Shown: piece after piece, positions 50,395-59,747 of the stretch
How positions within the stretch are numbered: position 1 is the first letter of the stretch
How the letters are laid out: the number at the start of each line of letters is the position of its first letter
Origin: Propionispora sp. 2/2-37
GTDB taxonomy: Bacteria > Bacillota > Negativicutes > Propionisporales > Propionisporaceae
Length of the DNA: 64,000 nucleotides
Assembly (NCBI RefSeq): GCF_001298735.1
Contig: NZ_CYSP01000018.1
Coordinates: 1 to 64,000, forward strand
Reading direction: 5' to 3'
The notes under the pieces: model-generated
What the model was told of the DNA's origin: nothing
The model's database searches: none
Seen by the model: the letters and a program-made list of their open reading frames with translations, nothing else
Made by a program: the position numbers and the translations under genes

Positions 50395-51897
50395 TTGGGA
50401 GAAATAAAGGAAAAACTAACCGATTGGCAAAAACGCACAGCTAACATCATGAACGGAGGTGGAGAAAAATACATCAAAAAGCAACATGCCGCCGGAAAGT
50501 TAACGGCCCGTGAACGGTTGGACAGATTACTGGATTCCGGTACCTTTGTCGAGTTGGACCAGTTTGTAGCTCACCGCTGCACAGAGTTCGGCATGGATCA
50601 AAAAGATATTCCCGGCGAAGGCGTAGTCACTGGTTACGGTCTGATCGACGGACGGCTGGTATATGTATTCGCGCAGGACTTTACAGTAATCGGCGGTTCC
50701 CTGGGGGAAATGCATGCCCGAAAAATTGTAAAGGTGCAGGATCTTGCGCTCAAAATGGGCGCACCTTTGATCGGCCTGAACGATTCCGGCGGGGCCCGTA
50801 TTCAGGAGGCGGTTGACGCATTGTCCGGTTATGGCCAGATCTTTTACCGCAATACGCTGTGCTCCGGTGTTATCCCGCAAATTTCGGCCATTATGGGTCC
50901 CTGTGCCGGCGGAGCGGTATATTCACCGGCTTTAACGGACTTTGTCTATATGGTAGAAAATACCGGCCAGATGTTTATTACCGGGCCGCAGGTCATTGCA
51001 GCAGTAACCGGCGAAACGGTGACAGCCGAACAGTTGGGAGGAGCGATGACCCACAACCAACTCTCCGGAGTTGCCCATTTTATCGCAGCGAACGATGAAG
51101 ATTGCCTGGCACAAATTCGCCGTTTACTTAGTTTTCTGCCCAGCAACAATTTGGATGATCCGGCCCGTCCGGCGGAAGAACTGAATACTTTCATCCCCGA
51201 TAATTCCAATCAGCCTTACGATATGAAAGATATTATCACCAACATTGTAGATGACGCCGATTTCTATGAAGTACAGCCTTATTACGCGACCAACCTGATC
51301 ACAGCCTTTGCCCGGCTGAACGGAAAAACGGTTGGAATTATTGCCAACCAGCCAAAGGTAATGGCCGGTTGTTTGGACACAAACGCTTCGGATAAAGCGG
51401 CCCGTTTTATCCGTTTTTGTGATGCCTTTCACATTCCCCTGTTAAACCTGGTAGATGTTCCCGGTTTTCTGCCGGGCACCGACCAGGAATACAGCGGCAT
51501 TATCCGGCACGGAGCCAAAATGCTGTTTGCCTACTCCGAAGCTACGGTGCCAAAAGTCACCCTGGTTATCCGCAAAGCCTATGGCGGCTCTTATCTGGCC
51601 ATGTGTTCGCGCGATTTGGGAGCCGATCAGGTTATTGCCTGGCCTAGTGCCGAAATAGCCGTTATGGGGCCGGCAGGTGCAGCCAATATCATTTTTAAAG
51701 GGGATCCGGATTTGGCGAATAAAACGGCTGCCTATATCAAAAATTTTTCCACTCCTTACCAGGCGGCAAAACGGGGATTTGTCGATATGGTAATCCAGCC
51801 AAGCCAAACCCGCATAACCCTGATTAATGCCTTTGCCATGCTTGCCTCAAAACGGGAAAGCCGTCCGGCCAAACGGCACGGAAACATTCCGTTATAA
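50395..51897 (+). CDS. mmdA: Methylmalonyl-CoA decarboxylase alpha subunit (carboxyltransferase)
   Basis: The subunit transfers the carboxyl group from (S)-methylmalonyl-CoA to protein-bound biotin in the Na+-pumping decarboxylase. The 500-residue protein belongs to the acyl-CoA carboxyltransferase family: KQHAAGKLTARERLDRLLDS, then FTVIGGSLGEMHARKIVKVQ, IGLNDSGGARIQEAVDALSG, VYSPALTDFVYMVENTGQMF, GFLPGTDQEYSGIIRHGAKM and AYGGSYLAMCSRDLGADQVI. The start is TTG at 50395 with a perfect GGAGGTGAT site; the upstream frame lacks one. The size excludes glutaconyl-CoA decarboxylase (longer) and oxaloacetate decarboxylase (different fold). The genes downstream encode the other subunits. Propionyl-CoA carboxylase activity is the main alternative. 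Confidence 0.9.
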   Translation: MGEIKEKLTDWQKRTANIMNGGGEKYIKKQHAAGKLTARERLDRLLDSGTFVELDQFVAHRCTEFGMDQKDIPGEGVVTGYGLIDGRLVYVFAQDFTVIGGSLGEMHARKIVKVQDLALKMGAPLIGLNDSGGARIQEAVDALSGYGQIFYRNTLCSGVIPQISAIMGPCAGGAVYSPALTDFVYMVENTGQMFITGPQVIAAVTGETVTAEQLGGAMTHNQLSGVAHFIAANDEDCLAQIRRLLSFLPSNNLDDPARPAEELNTFIPDNSNQPYDMKDIITNIVDDADFYEVQPYYATNLITAFARLNGKTVGIIANQPKVMAGCLDTNASDKAARFIRFCDAFHIPLLNLVDVPGFLPGTDQEYSGIIRHGAKMLFAYSEATVPKVTLVIRKAYGGSYLAMCSRDLGADQVIAWPSAEIAVMGPAGAANIIFKGDPDLANKTAAYIKNFSTPYQAAKRGFVDMVIQPSQTRITLINAFAMLASKRESRPAKRHGNIPL

Positions 51898-51921
51898 ATT
51901 CAGACAGGAGGTTTATCGTCA

Positions 51922-52275
51922 ATGGGACAGCCTGTTACTTCCAATCCGTTATTAATAGCATTAATCAACATGACAGTAGTCTTTGGCGTTTTATACGGTC
52001 TTAGCTGGGTAATCCGGTTTATCAACATGATCGATCCGACCCGCAGCCGCAGGCAACCGGCTGCTGCCGCGGAATTGCCGGACTTATCCGCTGCCCTGGA
52101 ACCGGAGATCCCGCAAGATAGCACCGACGAAGAAATGCTGGTGCTTTTCACAGCGGCAATTGCGGCCGCCGGTTATCCAAACTCACGAATTGTGGCCATC
52201 CGCCCCGCTGCCAAGAGCAATTGGACGGAAGCAGCCCGGTTAGAAATGATCACCAAATATCACAGATTTTATTGA
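51922..52275 (+). CDS. mmdD: Decarboxylase delta subunit (OadG/MmdD-like membrane anchor)
   Basis: A 117-residue protein with one N-terminal membrane helix (LIALINMTVVFGVLYGLSWV), an Ala/Pro-rich linker (RRQPAAAAELPDLSAALEPE) and a cytoplasmic tail. This has the shape of delta/gamma subunits that hold the carboxyltransferase on the membrane. The tail (DEEMLVLFTAAIAAAGYPNS) resembles the Veillonella MmdD C-terminus rather than the metal-binding OadG tail. It lies 24 bp after mmdA and 19 bp before the biotin carrier gene. AGGAGG precedes the ATG. Confidence 0.85.
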   Translation: MGQPVTSNPLLIALINMTVVFGVLYGLSWVIRFINMIDPTRSRRQPAAAAELPDLSAALEPEIPQDSTDEEMLVLFTAAIAAAGYPNSRIVAIRPAAKSNWTEAARLEMITKYHRFY

Positions 52276-52294
52276 ATCAAGGAGGATTCCGGAT

Positions 52295-52678
52295 ATGAAA
52301 AAATTCCGTATAACCTTTAAAGGACAGGTCTACGAGCTGGATGTAGAAGAAATCGGCAGCGCCACTGCGGTCTCTCCTCAGCCGGCAGTGGCTGCTGCCG
52401 TGCCACCTGCAGCCACTAAAACTGCGGCTCCGGTAAAAAATACCCCGTCGGCAGCTTCCGCCGGCGGCAAAGTTCTGACTGCACCGATGCCCGGAAAAAT
52501 TTTAGAAATCAAGGTCAAACCCGGTGCTGCTGTCAAACGCGGCGAGGTTGTGGGATTATTGGAAGCAATGAAAATGCAGAACGAACTGGTGGCGCCTCAG
52601 GATGCCCAGGTAGCGGAGATCCGGGTTTCAGCCGGTCAGACCGTATCGACCGGCGATGTTTTGTTCGTCTTTAAATAG
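52295..52678 (+). CDS. mmdC: Biotin carrier subunit of the decarboxylase
   Basis: A 127-residue biotin carrier. The first 22 residues form a short strand-rich start, followed by an Ala/Pro/Val/Thr linker (about 25-58) and a biotinyl domain. The domain has [20 protein letters not shown] and the biotinylation motif EAMKMQNE (Lys 93). The mobile linker lets biotin carry CO2 from MmdA to the membrane beta subunit. AAGGAGG lies before the ATG. Confidence 0.95.
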   Translation: MKKFRITFKGQVYELDVEEIGSATAVSPQPAVAAAVPPAATKTAAPVKNTPSAASAGGKVLTAPMPGKILEIKVKPGAAVKRGEVVGLLEAMKMQNELVAPQDAQVAEIRVSAGQTVSTGDVLFVFK

Positions 52679-52710
52679 ACCGGATCTACCAAAACAGAAA
52701 GGAGCCTGTC

Positions 52711-53832
52711 ATGGAAGCGTTTATTATTTCTCTGCAAGCGGTATGGGCGGAGAGCGGTTTTGCGGCCTTCACCTCCGGCCATGCCATTATGATTCTGGTC
52801 GGCATTGTTCTGTTATATTTAGCTTTTGCCAAAGGATTTGAACCATTGCTACTGGCCCCCATTGCCTTCGGCTGTATTTTGGCCAATTTCCCCAAAACCG
52901 GCTTCGAGGAAGATCCGGGCTTAATGCAGGTTATCGCCTGGGGAATCAAAAACGAAGTCTTCCCGCCGCTTATCTTTCTGGGCGTAGGCGCTATGACCGA
53001 CTTCGGCCCGCTTATCGCCAATCCCTCCACCCTGCTGCTGGGAGCGGCAGCCCAGGTTGGTGTATTTATTTCTCTAATGGGAGCGATGGCTCTGGGCTTT
53101 AGTATCCAGGAAGCCGCTTCGATCGGAATCATCGGCGGCGCCGACGGTCCGACCGCCATTTACTTAGCGATTAAGATGGCGCCCCATTTACTGGGTGCCA
53201 TTGCCGTAGCCGCCTATTCCTATATGTCACTGGTGCCGTTGATTCAGCCGCCGATTATGAAGCTCCTGACAACGCAAAAAGAACGGGAAATTGTCATGGA
53301 TCAGTTGCGGCCGGTCTCCAAGTTTGAAAAACTGGCTTTCCCGGTTGTTACCACCATTGTAATCAGCCTGCTGCTCCCGCCGATCGCCTCGCTGATGGGC
53401 ATGCTGATGCTGGGCAACCTGTTCCGGGAATCCGGCGTAACCGACCGCTTATCCGACACGGCCCAAAATGCCCTGATCAATATTGTCACCATCCTGCTGG
53501 CAACCGGCACCGGCCTCACCATGAAAGCGGAAAACTTTTTGACCTACCAGACGATTTTAATCATTGTTCTGGGGCTGATTGCTTTTGCCGGCGGAACAGT
53601 CGGCGGTGTGCTGTTTGGAAAAATTATGAATTACCTCAGCGGCGGCAAGGTAAATCCTTTAATCGGTTCGGCCGGGGTATCCGCCGTACCTATGGCCGCC
53701 CGTGTAAGCCAGATCGTCGGGCAAAAAGCCAATCCGGAGAACTTCCTGCTGATGCATGCCATGGGGCCGAATGTTGCCGGAGTCATCGGCACCGCAGTGG
53801 CCGCCGGCACCATGCTGGCCATGCTAAAATAA
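52711..53832 (+). CDS. mmdB: Na+-translocating decarboxylase beta subunit
   Basis: This 373-residue integral-membrane protein couples decarboxylation of carboxybiotin to export of Na+. Key family segments are the Na+-site loop [20 protein letters not shown] with its Asp, [38 protein letters not shown] and [20 protein letters not shown], all typical of OadB/MmdB/GcdB. Nine or more helices are visible. AAAGGAG lies before the ATG. It is the last subunit of the complex and is followed after 37 bp by the SLC13 carrier, so uptake and pump are probably made together. Confidence 0.96.
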   Translation: MEAFIISLQAVWAESGFAAFTSGHAIMILVGIVLLYLAFAKGFEPLLLAPIAFGCILANFPKTGFEEDPGLMQVIAWGIKNEVFPPLIFLGVGAMTDFGPLIANPSTLLLGAAAQVGVFISLMGAMALGFSIQEAASIGIIGGADGPTAIYLAIKMAPHLLGAIAVAAYSYMSLVPLIQPPIMKLLTTQKEREIVMDQLRPVSKFEKLAFPVVTTIVISLLLPPIASLMGMLMLGNLFRESGVTDRLSDTAQNALINIVTILLATGTGLTMKAENFLTYQTILIIVLGLIAFAGGTVGGVLFGKIMNYLSGGKVNPLIGSAGVSAVPMAARVSQIVGQKANPENFLLMHAMGPNVAGVIGTAVAAGTMLAMLK

Positions 53833-53869
53833 TCGTATCGGATTCTAAACGGCTAAAGGAGGAAAAAAG

Positions 53870-55156
53870 ATGACTCCATCGGTAATAACACTGTTAGTTT
53901 TGGGCGTAGTCGCTTTATTATTTGTTACCGAAATAGTCCCGCTGGCGATCACCGCCATGAGCGGGGCCATAGTCCTCGGCATTCTGGGGATTATTCCGAT
54001 GTCCACGGTATTTTCCGGTTTGTCTAATTCCACGGTAGTCTTGTTTGCCGGGATGTTTGTTATCGGAGCAGCCATGTTTCATACCGGCCTGGCGCAAAAA
54101 CTGGGAACAGCGGTTGTGCGCTTTGCCGGTACAGGAGAAAATAGTCTGATGTTCGGCACTATGCTGGTAGCTGCCGCAATTTCATCCGTATCGTCCAATA
54201 CCGGCGCTACCGCCGCGTTAATGCCGGTGGTCATCGGCATCTGTTCCGTCGCCGGCATACCGGCTTCCCGCCAGTTGATGCCGCTCGCTTACGGTGCCGG
54301 ACTGGGCGGCATGATTACTATGGTCGGGACACCGCCTAATATCATTACTGCCGGCGCACTAAAGGCCGCCGGTTTCGAACCCTTCGGTTTTTTTGAATTT
54401 GCCTGGATTGGAATCCCGCTTACCATTGCGGGCATTGCTTATATGATGTTTGTCGGAAAATATTTTCTGCCCAGAGAGCAGCTAATTCCGTCCGAGGTGA
54501 TTATGGATACCGCCGCCAGCCAGGAAGCCGCAGCCGTCAGCCATGACCCGAAAAAAATGTGGATTACCGCAGCCACTCTGATCGGCGTTGTCATTGTGAT
54601 GGCACTGGACTTGCCGCAATTGCCGCTGGAAGTAGCTGCCGTAATTGGCGCGATTATCCTGGTACTTACCAAATGCCTGACTGAAAAGCAGGCCTATTCC
54701 GGCATCGACTGGGTTACCATTTTTTTATTCGCAGGCATGATGCCGATCGCAACCGCCATGGATAAAAGCGGGGCCGGACAACTGATTGCCGATCATGTTG
54801 TTGGACTCTTAGGCGGTCACCCCCATCCTTTGATGGTTACTGCCGTGCTCTTTTTATTATCGGGCGGCTTGACCCAATTTATGTCCAACACTGCTTCTGC
54901 TGCCTTGCTGGCTCCTATCGGCATATCCATTGCCAAAATTCTGAACGCCAGCCCCTATGCCGTACTGATGGCCATAGCGATTGCCGCTTCCTGCGCTTTT
55001 ATAACGCCGGTGGGAACACCGCCCAATACCTTGGTTCTGGGGCCCGGCCGCTACCGGTTTATGGATTACGTTAAGGCGGGCAGCGGGCTAACTCTGGTCT
55101 GTTTCATCCTCTCCATTATTATCATCCCCTTGGTTTGGCCGTTTTTCCCTAAATAA
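53870..55156 (+). CDS. SLC13/DASS-family Na+-coupled carboxylate carrier
   Basis: A 428-residue membrane carrier with about eleven helices that most likely imports a di- or tricarboxylate with Na+. The two SNT-type clamshell motifs of the family are present: SSVSSNTGATAALMPVVIGI in the first half and LTQFMSNTASAALLAPIGIS in the second. The signature ITPVGTPPNTLVLGPGRYRF lies near the C-terminus. AAAGGAGG precedes the ATG. Its position after the decarboxylase subunits suggests that it brings in the carboxylate that feeds the pump, for instance succinate or a precursor, driven by the same Na+ gradient. Confidence 0.93.
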   Translation: MTPSVITLLVLGVVALLFVTEIVPLAITAMSGAIVLGILGIIPMSTVFSGLSNSTVVLFAGMFVIGAAMFHTGLAQKLGTAVVRFAGTGENSLMFGTMLVAAAISSVSSNTGATAALMPVVIGICSVAGIPASRQLMPLAYGAGLGGMITMVGTPPNIITAGALKAAGFEPFGFFEFAWIGIPLTIAGIAYMMFVGKYFLPREQLIPSEVIMDTAASQEAAAVSHDPKKMWITAATLIGVVIVMALDLPQLPLEVAAVIGAIILVLTKCLTEKQAYSGIDWVTIFLFAGMMPIATAMDKSGAGQLIADHVVGLLGGHPHPLMVTAVLFLLSGGLTQFMSNTASAALLAPIGISIAKILNASPYAVLMAIAIAASCAFITPVGTPPNTLVLGPGRYRFMDYVKAGSGLTLVCFILSIIIIPLVWPFFPK

Positions 55157-55207
55157 CAGAGAAGTGTCCAACCCCGGTAAGCATAATAAATAAAAGGCTG
55201 CGATATA

Positions 55208-55477
55208 ATGTCCGATCAAATACATGTTTTCAATATACTAATGGCTTTTGCCAGCGCCCTGTTGATTATTTATTTGACCGCTAAATGTATTGGCGAAGAA
55301 AAGAAGGCACGGTGGTTTAAAAAGAGGGAAAAAGCAGCGAATTCCCTTACCAGGCGCGGCTATCTTGGTGCAACCTGGCAATTCGGCGTCCCCCGCAGCT
55401 GGCAGGGCTTGCTGGTTGCCGTTTGCATGTATGTTCTTATTTTTAGCGTCGGTTATCTTCTCATATTCATTCTCTAG
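55208..55477 (+). CDS. 89-residue membrane protein of unknown function
   Basis: A small protein with two helices (about 8-24 and 67-88) joined by a basic loop (KKARWFKKREKAANSLTRRG). The ribosome site is weak (AAAAGG), 52 bp after the carrier gene on the same strand. It might be an accessory of the carrier or decarboxylase operon. I recognise no family. An inverted repeat at 55527-55570 closes the unit. Confidence 0.6.
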   Translation: MSDQIHVFNILMAFASALLIIYLTAKCIGEEKKARWFKKREKAANSLTRRGYLGATWQFGVPRSWQGLLVAVCMYVLIFSVGYLLIFIL

Positions 55478-55526
55478 CAAATACTGGCTTAAGGGCCTGC
55501 TGTCCCTGATAAGAAAACCAACAGCT

Positions 55527-55570
55527 GAAGGCACTTCCCTTGGATAATCAAAACCAACGGAAGTGCCTTC
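55527..55570. terminator. Hairpin after the decarboxylase-carrier unit
   Basis: GAAGGCACTTCC (55527-55538) pairs with GGAAGTGCCTTC (55559-55570), with inner CTTGG/CCAA pairing. The T-run is poor. Confidence 0.6.
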
Positions 55571-55741
55571 TTGATATGCCCACCAATCTGAAATGAGTGT
55601 TTACTCCAATCGGTCACAAACAATGACCTTCTTAACAACCTAGGAAAACTATCAATCAATGGCCGGCAATTCTGTCGCAGGGAAAACCGTCATTTATGTG
55701 GAATTAATATAAGATTAATCCGAAAGTCAACAGGGGATAAT

Positions 55742-57337
55742 ATGGCGCTAAAAATAAAACTGCAGACAAAAATTATCAGCCTGGTTTGTATTGTGGTAGC
55801 CATCGTACTGCTAGTGACCAGCTTGCTGGTGTCCCGCAGCATCGCTACCCAGGTAAAGGACAGTCTGGGGCGCCAGGCCATGAGCGTCGCCCGGATGATC
55901 GCCCGTTCTCCGGTAATTATTGAAGGGTTAACCGGCTCTCGCCCGGCCGGTGATATACAAAAGTATGCCAATGAGAATAAGGATTTAACTAATGTTGCCT
56001 TTATTGTCGTACTCAATCCGGATAGCACCCGCCTGTCGCATCCCAATCCGTCCTTGCTGGGCAAACACTTGATGGGCGGTGATGAAAAGGCCGCCATGTC
56101 GGGAAAAGAATATCTATCGGAAGCCCGAGGTACCCTTGGTTACTCGCTGCGGGCCTTTACCCCCGTCTACGGGCCGGACGGCCGGCAGGTAGGGGCCGTG
56201 CTTGTCGGTATTTTGATGAACTATGTGCAGGATGCGGTACAACAGGCCCAAATGATCGTCATCGTTACCATGGGTATCGGCATGCTGCTGGGGGTTCTGG
56301 GGGCTATTTTGCTGGCAAGGGATATCAAGCGGACCTTATTCGGCTTAGAACCGGAAGTTATTGCCAAGCAAATGGAAGAACGCAGCGTCATGCTGCAATC
56401 GGTACGGGAAGCCATCATTGCCGTGGATGCAGCCGGCATCATCACCTTAGTTAATGAAGAGGGCCGGCGTTTGCTTAAGTTGAGCGGGTTAAGTTCCGAC
56501 CCTGTCGGTAAGCCGGTCAATACCTTTGTGCCCAATACCCGGCTAAAGGAGGTTTTATATACCGGCAAAATGGAATTGGATCAGGAACAGGATTTATTCG
56601 GGGTGTCCGTGCTGGCCAACCGTGTGCCGCTGTTGGTAAACGGCAACATCGTCGGTGCTATTGCCACCTTCCGCGACAAAACCGAAGTCAAGCGCCTGGC
56701 GGAAGAACTGACCGGCGTGCAGGATTATGTCGATGCACTGCGTTCACAGGCCCATGAGTTTATGAACCAGCTGCACGTTATTTTAGGCATGGTCCAGCTG
56801 GAAAACTATGATTTGCTCTCCTCCTATATCTGCCGCATAGCATCCGAATCCCAGGCAGAAGTCACCTTTGTGGGACGGCGCATCCGCAATCCGGTGCTGG
56901 CCGGATTTATCCTGAGCAAGTTAAGTCTGGCCCGGGAAAAGCAAATCGGTATGTCCCTGTCGGAAACAAGCTTTCTGCCGGCTACACAAAGTGAGGACGT
57001 TACCCACGAAGCAGTCACCATTATCGGTAACCTGGTGGAAAATGCTTTCGATGCCGTGGAGGGGAAACCAAAACGCGAAGTGACGCTGGATATTAGCTAC
57101 AAGAATGGTTGGGCAACCGTTAAAGTCCGGGATACCGGCAGCGGAATTGCCCCCGAACTGGGAGATCGTATTTTTGAAAAGGAAGTATCCACCAAGCCGG
57201 GAACACGCGGCTATGGTTTGTATCTCGTAAAGCTAAGTGTGGACAAGCTTGGCGGCTGGATTAAAACCATGCGCCAGGACGAACAAACGGTATTTTTAGT
57301 TTCTTTTCCTTATGAAAGTGCAGGTGAAACCGGATGA
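55742..57337 (+). CDS. DcuS/CitA-family sensor histidine kinase (pair 2)
   Basis: A 531-residue paralog of the kinase at 47911, with the same order: TM1 (about 10-30), periplasmic carboxylate-sensing domain, TM2 (about 162-185), PAS, phosphoacceptor region (QAHEFMNQLHVILGMVQLEN) and HATPase (NLVENAFDAVEG, RDTGSGIAPEL, RGYGLYLV). The ligand motif reads TRLSHP (96-101) and the second Arg lies in GYSLRAFTPVYG, closer to E. coli DcuS than the first copy. The ribosome site is modest (AGGGG). It overlaps its regulator gene in ATGA and probably controls the DcuA/B-type exchanger gene 160 bp further on. Confidence 0.93.
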   Translation: MALKIKLQTKIISLVCIVVAIVLLVTSLLVSRSIATQVKDSLGRQAMSVARMIARSPVIIEGLTGSRPAGDIQKYANENKDLTNVAFIVVLNPDSTRLSHPNPSLLGKHLMGGDEKAAMSGKEYLSEARGTLGYSLRAFTPVYGPDGRQVGAVLVGILMNYVQDAVQQAQMIVIVTMGIGMLLGVLGAILLARDIKRTLFGLEPEVIAKQMEERSVMLQSVREAIIAVDAAGIITLVNEEGRRLLKLSGLSSDPVGKPVNTFVPNTRLKEVLYTGKMELDQEQDLFGVSVLANRVPLLVNGNIVGAIATFRDKTEVKRLAEELTGVQDYVDALRSQAHEFMNQLHVILGMVQLENYDLLSSYICRIASESQAEVTFVGRRIRNPVLAGFILSKLSLAREKQIGMSLSETSFLPATQSEDVTHEAVTIIGNLVENAFDAVEGKPKREVTLDISYKNGWATVKVRDTGSGIAPELGDRIFEKEVSTKPGTRGYGLYLVKLSVDKLGGWIKTMRQDEQTVFLVSFPYESAGETG

Positions 57338-58035
57338 TCAAAGTACTGATTGTCGAAGACGATCCGATGGTGGCCGAATTAAACCGCCGCTATCTGGAAA
57401 AACTGGAGGGCTTCGCACCGGCGGCAATTGTCCATACAGCCGACGAAGCCTTGCAATACCTCAAAAATCAGGTAGTTGATCTGGTTCTTCTCGATATCTT
57501 TATGCCCGGTATGAACGGTCTGGAGTTATTGTCGGCCATCCGCCGGCAGCAATACGGAGTGGACATCATTCTGGTAACGGCCGCTAAAGACACCCGTTCG
57601 GTGCAAACCGCACTCCGTCAGGGAGCCGTGGATTACCTGATTAAACCTTTTGAATTTAAACGGTTTCAAACTGCTTTACATGCTTTCAGGCAGCGAATGA
57701 ACCTGATTAGAAACCAGGAACAATTTTGCCAGACACAGCTGGATGAACAGGTCTTCAGCCAGCATACCCGTCTAAACAAGACGGAACTGCCCAAAGGGCT
57801 GGATCAAAACACCCTTAAGCATGTCTGGTCTTGTATCGCCGCCGCGAAAGACAGTTTTACTGCTAAAGAAATGGCTCAACAGGTGGGTATTTCACAGGTA
57901 TCTATCCGTAAATATTTAAAATACCTGGAGAGCCAGGAATTGCTGCAGGTTCACATTAACTACCAGGCGGTGGGACGCCCCATAACCATTTACCGGTGTA
58001 CTGATCCAAACACCATACCCGATTTCATAGAGTAA
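57334..58035 (+). CDS. CitB/DcuR-family response regulator (pair 2)
   Basis: A 233-residue regulator, paralog of the one at 49515. The receiver has VEDDP, Asp 54 in LVLLDIFMPGMNG and the YLIKPFEFKRF segment. The output helix-turn-helix is TAKEMAQQVGISQVSIRKYL. The start codon overlaps the kinase stop codon. A terminator follows the stop directly, so the two genes form a closed unit. Confidence 0.94.
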   Translation: MIKVLIVEDDPMVAELNRRYLEKLEGFAPAAIVHTADEALQYLKNQVVDLVLLDIFMPGMNGLELLSAIRRQQYGVDIILVTAAKDTRSVQTALRQGAVDYLIKPFEFKRFQTALHAFRQRMNLIRNQEQFCQTQLDEQVFSQHTRLNKTELPKGLDQNTLKHVWSCIAAAKDSFTAKEMAQQVGISQVSIRKYLKYLESQELLQVHINYQAVGRPITIYRCTDPNTIPDFIE

Positions 58036-58080
58036 GAGCCGGAGTTGCTTTTAAAAGCGCTTCCGGCTCTTACTTATTTT
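58033..58080. terminator. Terminator after regulator gene (pair 2)
   Basis: TAAGAGCCGGA (58033-58043) pairs with TCCGGCTCTTA (58062-58072), with an inner GCTTTTAAAAGC palindrome, followed by CTTATTTT. Confidence 0.85.
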
Positions 58081-58200
58081 AATTAAAAAACCCCTGAATT
58101 AACTTATATAATCTATCACAAAAAATTATCTGAATTTATAATAAGCAATGGAATTTTTACTTAAGTTCCTCAAAAACTAACGTAAAAGGAGACAGATTTT

Positions 58201-59544
58201 ATGCTTTTATTGCAAACTATCGTTGTACTTGGCTGTCTGCTGTTAGGTACCCGCTTTGGCGGCATGGGTCTTGGGCTCATCAGTGGTATTGGTCTTTTTA
58301 TCCTTACTTTTGTCTTCGGAGTAGAACCGGGTAAGCCTCCGATTGATGTTATGCTCACCATCCTGGCGGTTATCGGCTGTGCCTCGGTACTGCAAACTGC
58401 AGGCGGTTTAAACGTTATGATGCGTTTTGCCGAACGGCTGCTGCGCCGTCATCCCGACTATATTACCATATTAGCTCCCATCACCACCTGGGGGCTGACC
58501 TTCCTCTGCGGTACCGGGCACGTGGTGTATACCATGTTCCCAATCATTTATGATATTGCGATTAAGAAGGGCATTCGTCCGGAGCGTCCGATGGCCGTGG
58601 CTTCCGTAGCTTCACAAATGGGCATCGGAGCCTCGCCTGTGTCCGTATCGGTGGTTTCCATGGTCTCTATTTTAGGTCAGGCCCATGGCGTGGGACAAGC
58701 TATCGGTATTCTACAGCTGCTGTCCATATCCATTCCTGCAACCTTTCTCGGGGTTGTAGCCGCCGCCCTTTGGAGTATGCACCGTGGCAAGGATTTGGAC
58801 AAAGACGAAGAATTCCAGGCTAAGTTAAAAGACCCGTCACAACGAGAATTTATTTACGGAGACTCCGAATCTCTGCTCAACAAAGCCTTCCCGAAAGAAG
58901 CCTACTGGGCAACCTGGATTTTTTTTGCTGCCATCCTGGGCGTGGTTATATTCGGCGCATTTCCCAATCTAGTACCGTCTTTCGGTCCCCCGGACAAGTT
59001 AAAACCGATCTCTATGAATCTGATTATTCAGATGCTTATGCTAATCGCCGGAGCCGTTATTTTAATGACCTGCAAAGTAAACCAGCGGGAAATTGCCAAC
59101 GGCCCGGTCTTTAAAGCCGGTATGGTGGCTATATTCTCCGTATTCGGCGTAGCCTGGATGGCCGACTCCTTCTTTCACGCTCACTTTACACTGCTGAAGA
59201 ACTCTCTTGCCGGTGTTGTGGCCACATACCCCTGGATGTATGCTGTGGTATTATTGTTTGTTTCCAAGCTGGTAAACAGCCAGGCAGCAGCCGTCGTAGC
59301 CATCGCTCCGATCGGAGTCAGCCTGGGAGTCGATCCGAAAACGATTGTGGCTTTCTTCTCCGCCTCTTACGGCTACTTTATTTTGCCTACCTACCCAAGT
59401 GACTTGGCCTGTATTGGCTTTGACCGTTCCGGCACCACCGGTATCGGCAAATTTATTATCAACCACAGCTTTATCGTACCAGGCTTCATTGGTGTTATTA
59501 CCGGCTGTATAGTCGGCTCCATCCTGGTACGAATTATACTATAG
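58201..59544 (+). CDS. Anaerobic C4-dicarboxylate transporter (DcuA/DcuB family)
   Basis: A 447-residue carrier with about twelve helices that imports or exchanges fumarate, malate, aspartate and succinate under anoxia. Family blocks are LGTRFGGMGLGLISGIGLFI, TILAVIGCASVLQTAGGLNV, ITTWGLTFLCGTGHVVYTMF, the loop SQMGIGASPVSVSVVSMVSI and the C-terminal YFILPTYPSDLACIGFDRSG. AAAAGGAG lies before the ATG. A TATAAT at 58137-58142, without a clear -35, suits regulator-dependent activation by the adjacent pair. A strong terminator follows. An aspartate aminotransferase-like gene is next, so aspartate/fumarate or fumarate/succinate exchange is plausible. Confidence 0.95.
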   Translation: MLLLQTIVVLGCLLLGTRFGGMGLGLISGIGLFILTFVFGVEPGKPPIDVMLTILAVIGCASVLQTAGGLNVMMRFAERLLRRHPDYITILAPITTWGLTFLCGTGHVVYTMFPIIYDIAIKKGIRPERPMAVASVASQMGIGASPVSVSVVSMVSILGQAHGVGQAIGILQLLSISIPATFLGVVAAALWSMHRGKDLDKDEEFQAKLKDPSQREFIYGDSESLLNKAFPKEAYWATWIFFAAILGVVIFGAFPNLVPSFGPPDKLKPISMNLIIQMLMLIAGAVILMTCKVNQREIANGPVFKAGMVAIFSVFGVAWMADSFFHAHFTLLKNSLAGVVATYPWMYAVVLLFVSKLVNSQAAAVVAIAPIGVSLGVDPKTIVAFFSASYGYFILPTYPSDLACIGFDRSGTTGIGKFIINHSFIVPGFIGVITGCIVGSILVRIIL

Positions 59545-59570
59545 GCTTTACCATTCTTAAACCCTTCATC

Positions 59571-59632
59571 TTAAAAACCAAGGAGTCCGGATGCCTGAAA
59601 GGGCATTCCGGACTCCTTGGTTTTTAAGCCGT
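59571..59632. terminator. Strong terminator after the dicarboxylate transporter
   Basis: A stem of about 24 bp (59571-59595 with 59601-59627, one bulge) has core CCAAGGAGTCCGG / CCGGACTCCTTGG and A- and T-runs on its flanks, so it is bidirectional. Confidence 0.9.
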
Positions 59633-59747
59633 CTCCCCTGCCAAATATCTTCTGTTTGCAAGGACAGGCATTCTGCCATATAATGTAACTAGTTATCCTT
59701 ATCGTTTTTAGGTTGACACTGTATTTGAGATCAAGGGGGAAACTTTC

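Noticed and set aside
50395..51897. Oxaloacetate decarboxylase or glutaconyl-CoA decarboxylase alpha subunit
   Set aside because: The sequence is a crotonase-fold acyl-CoA carboxyltransferase, not the HMGL/pyruvate carboxylase fold of OadA, and it is much shorter than GcdA.
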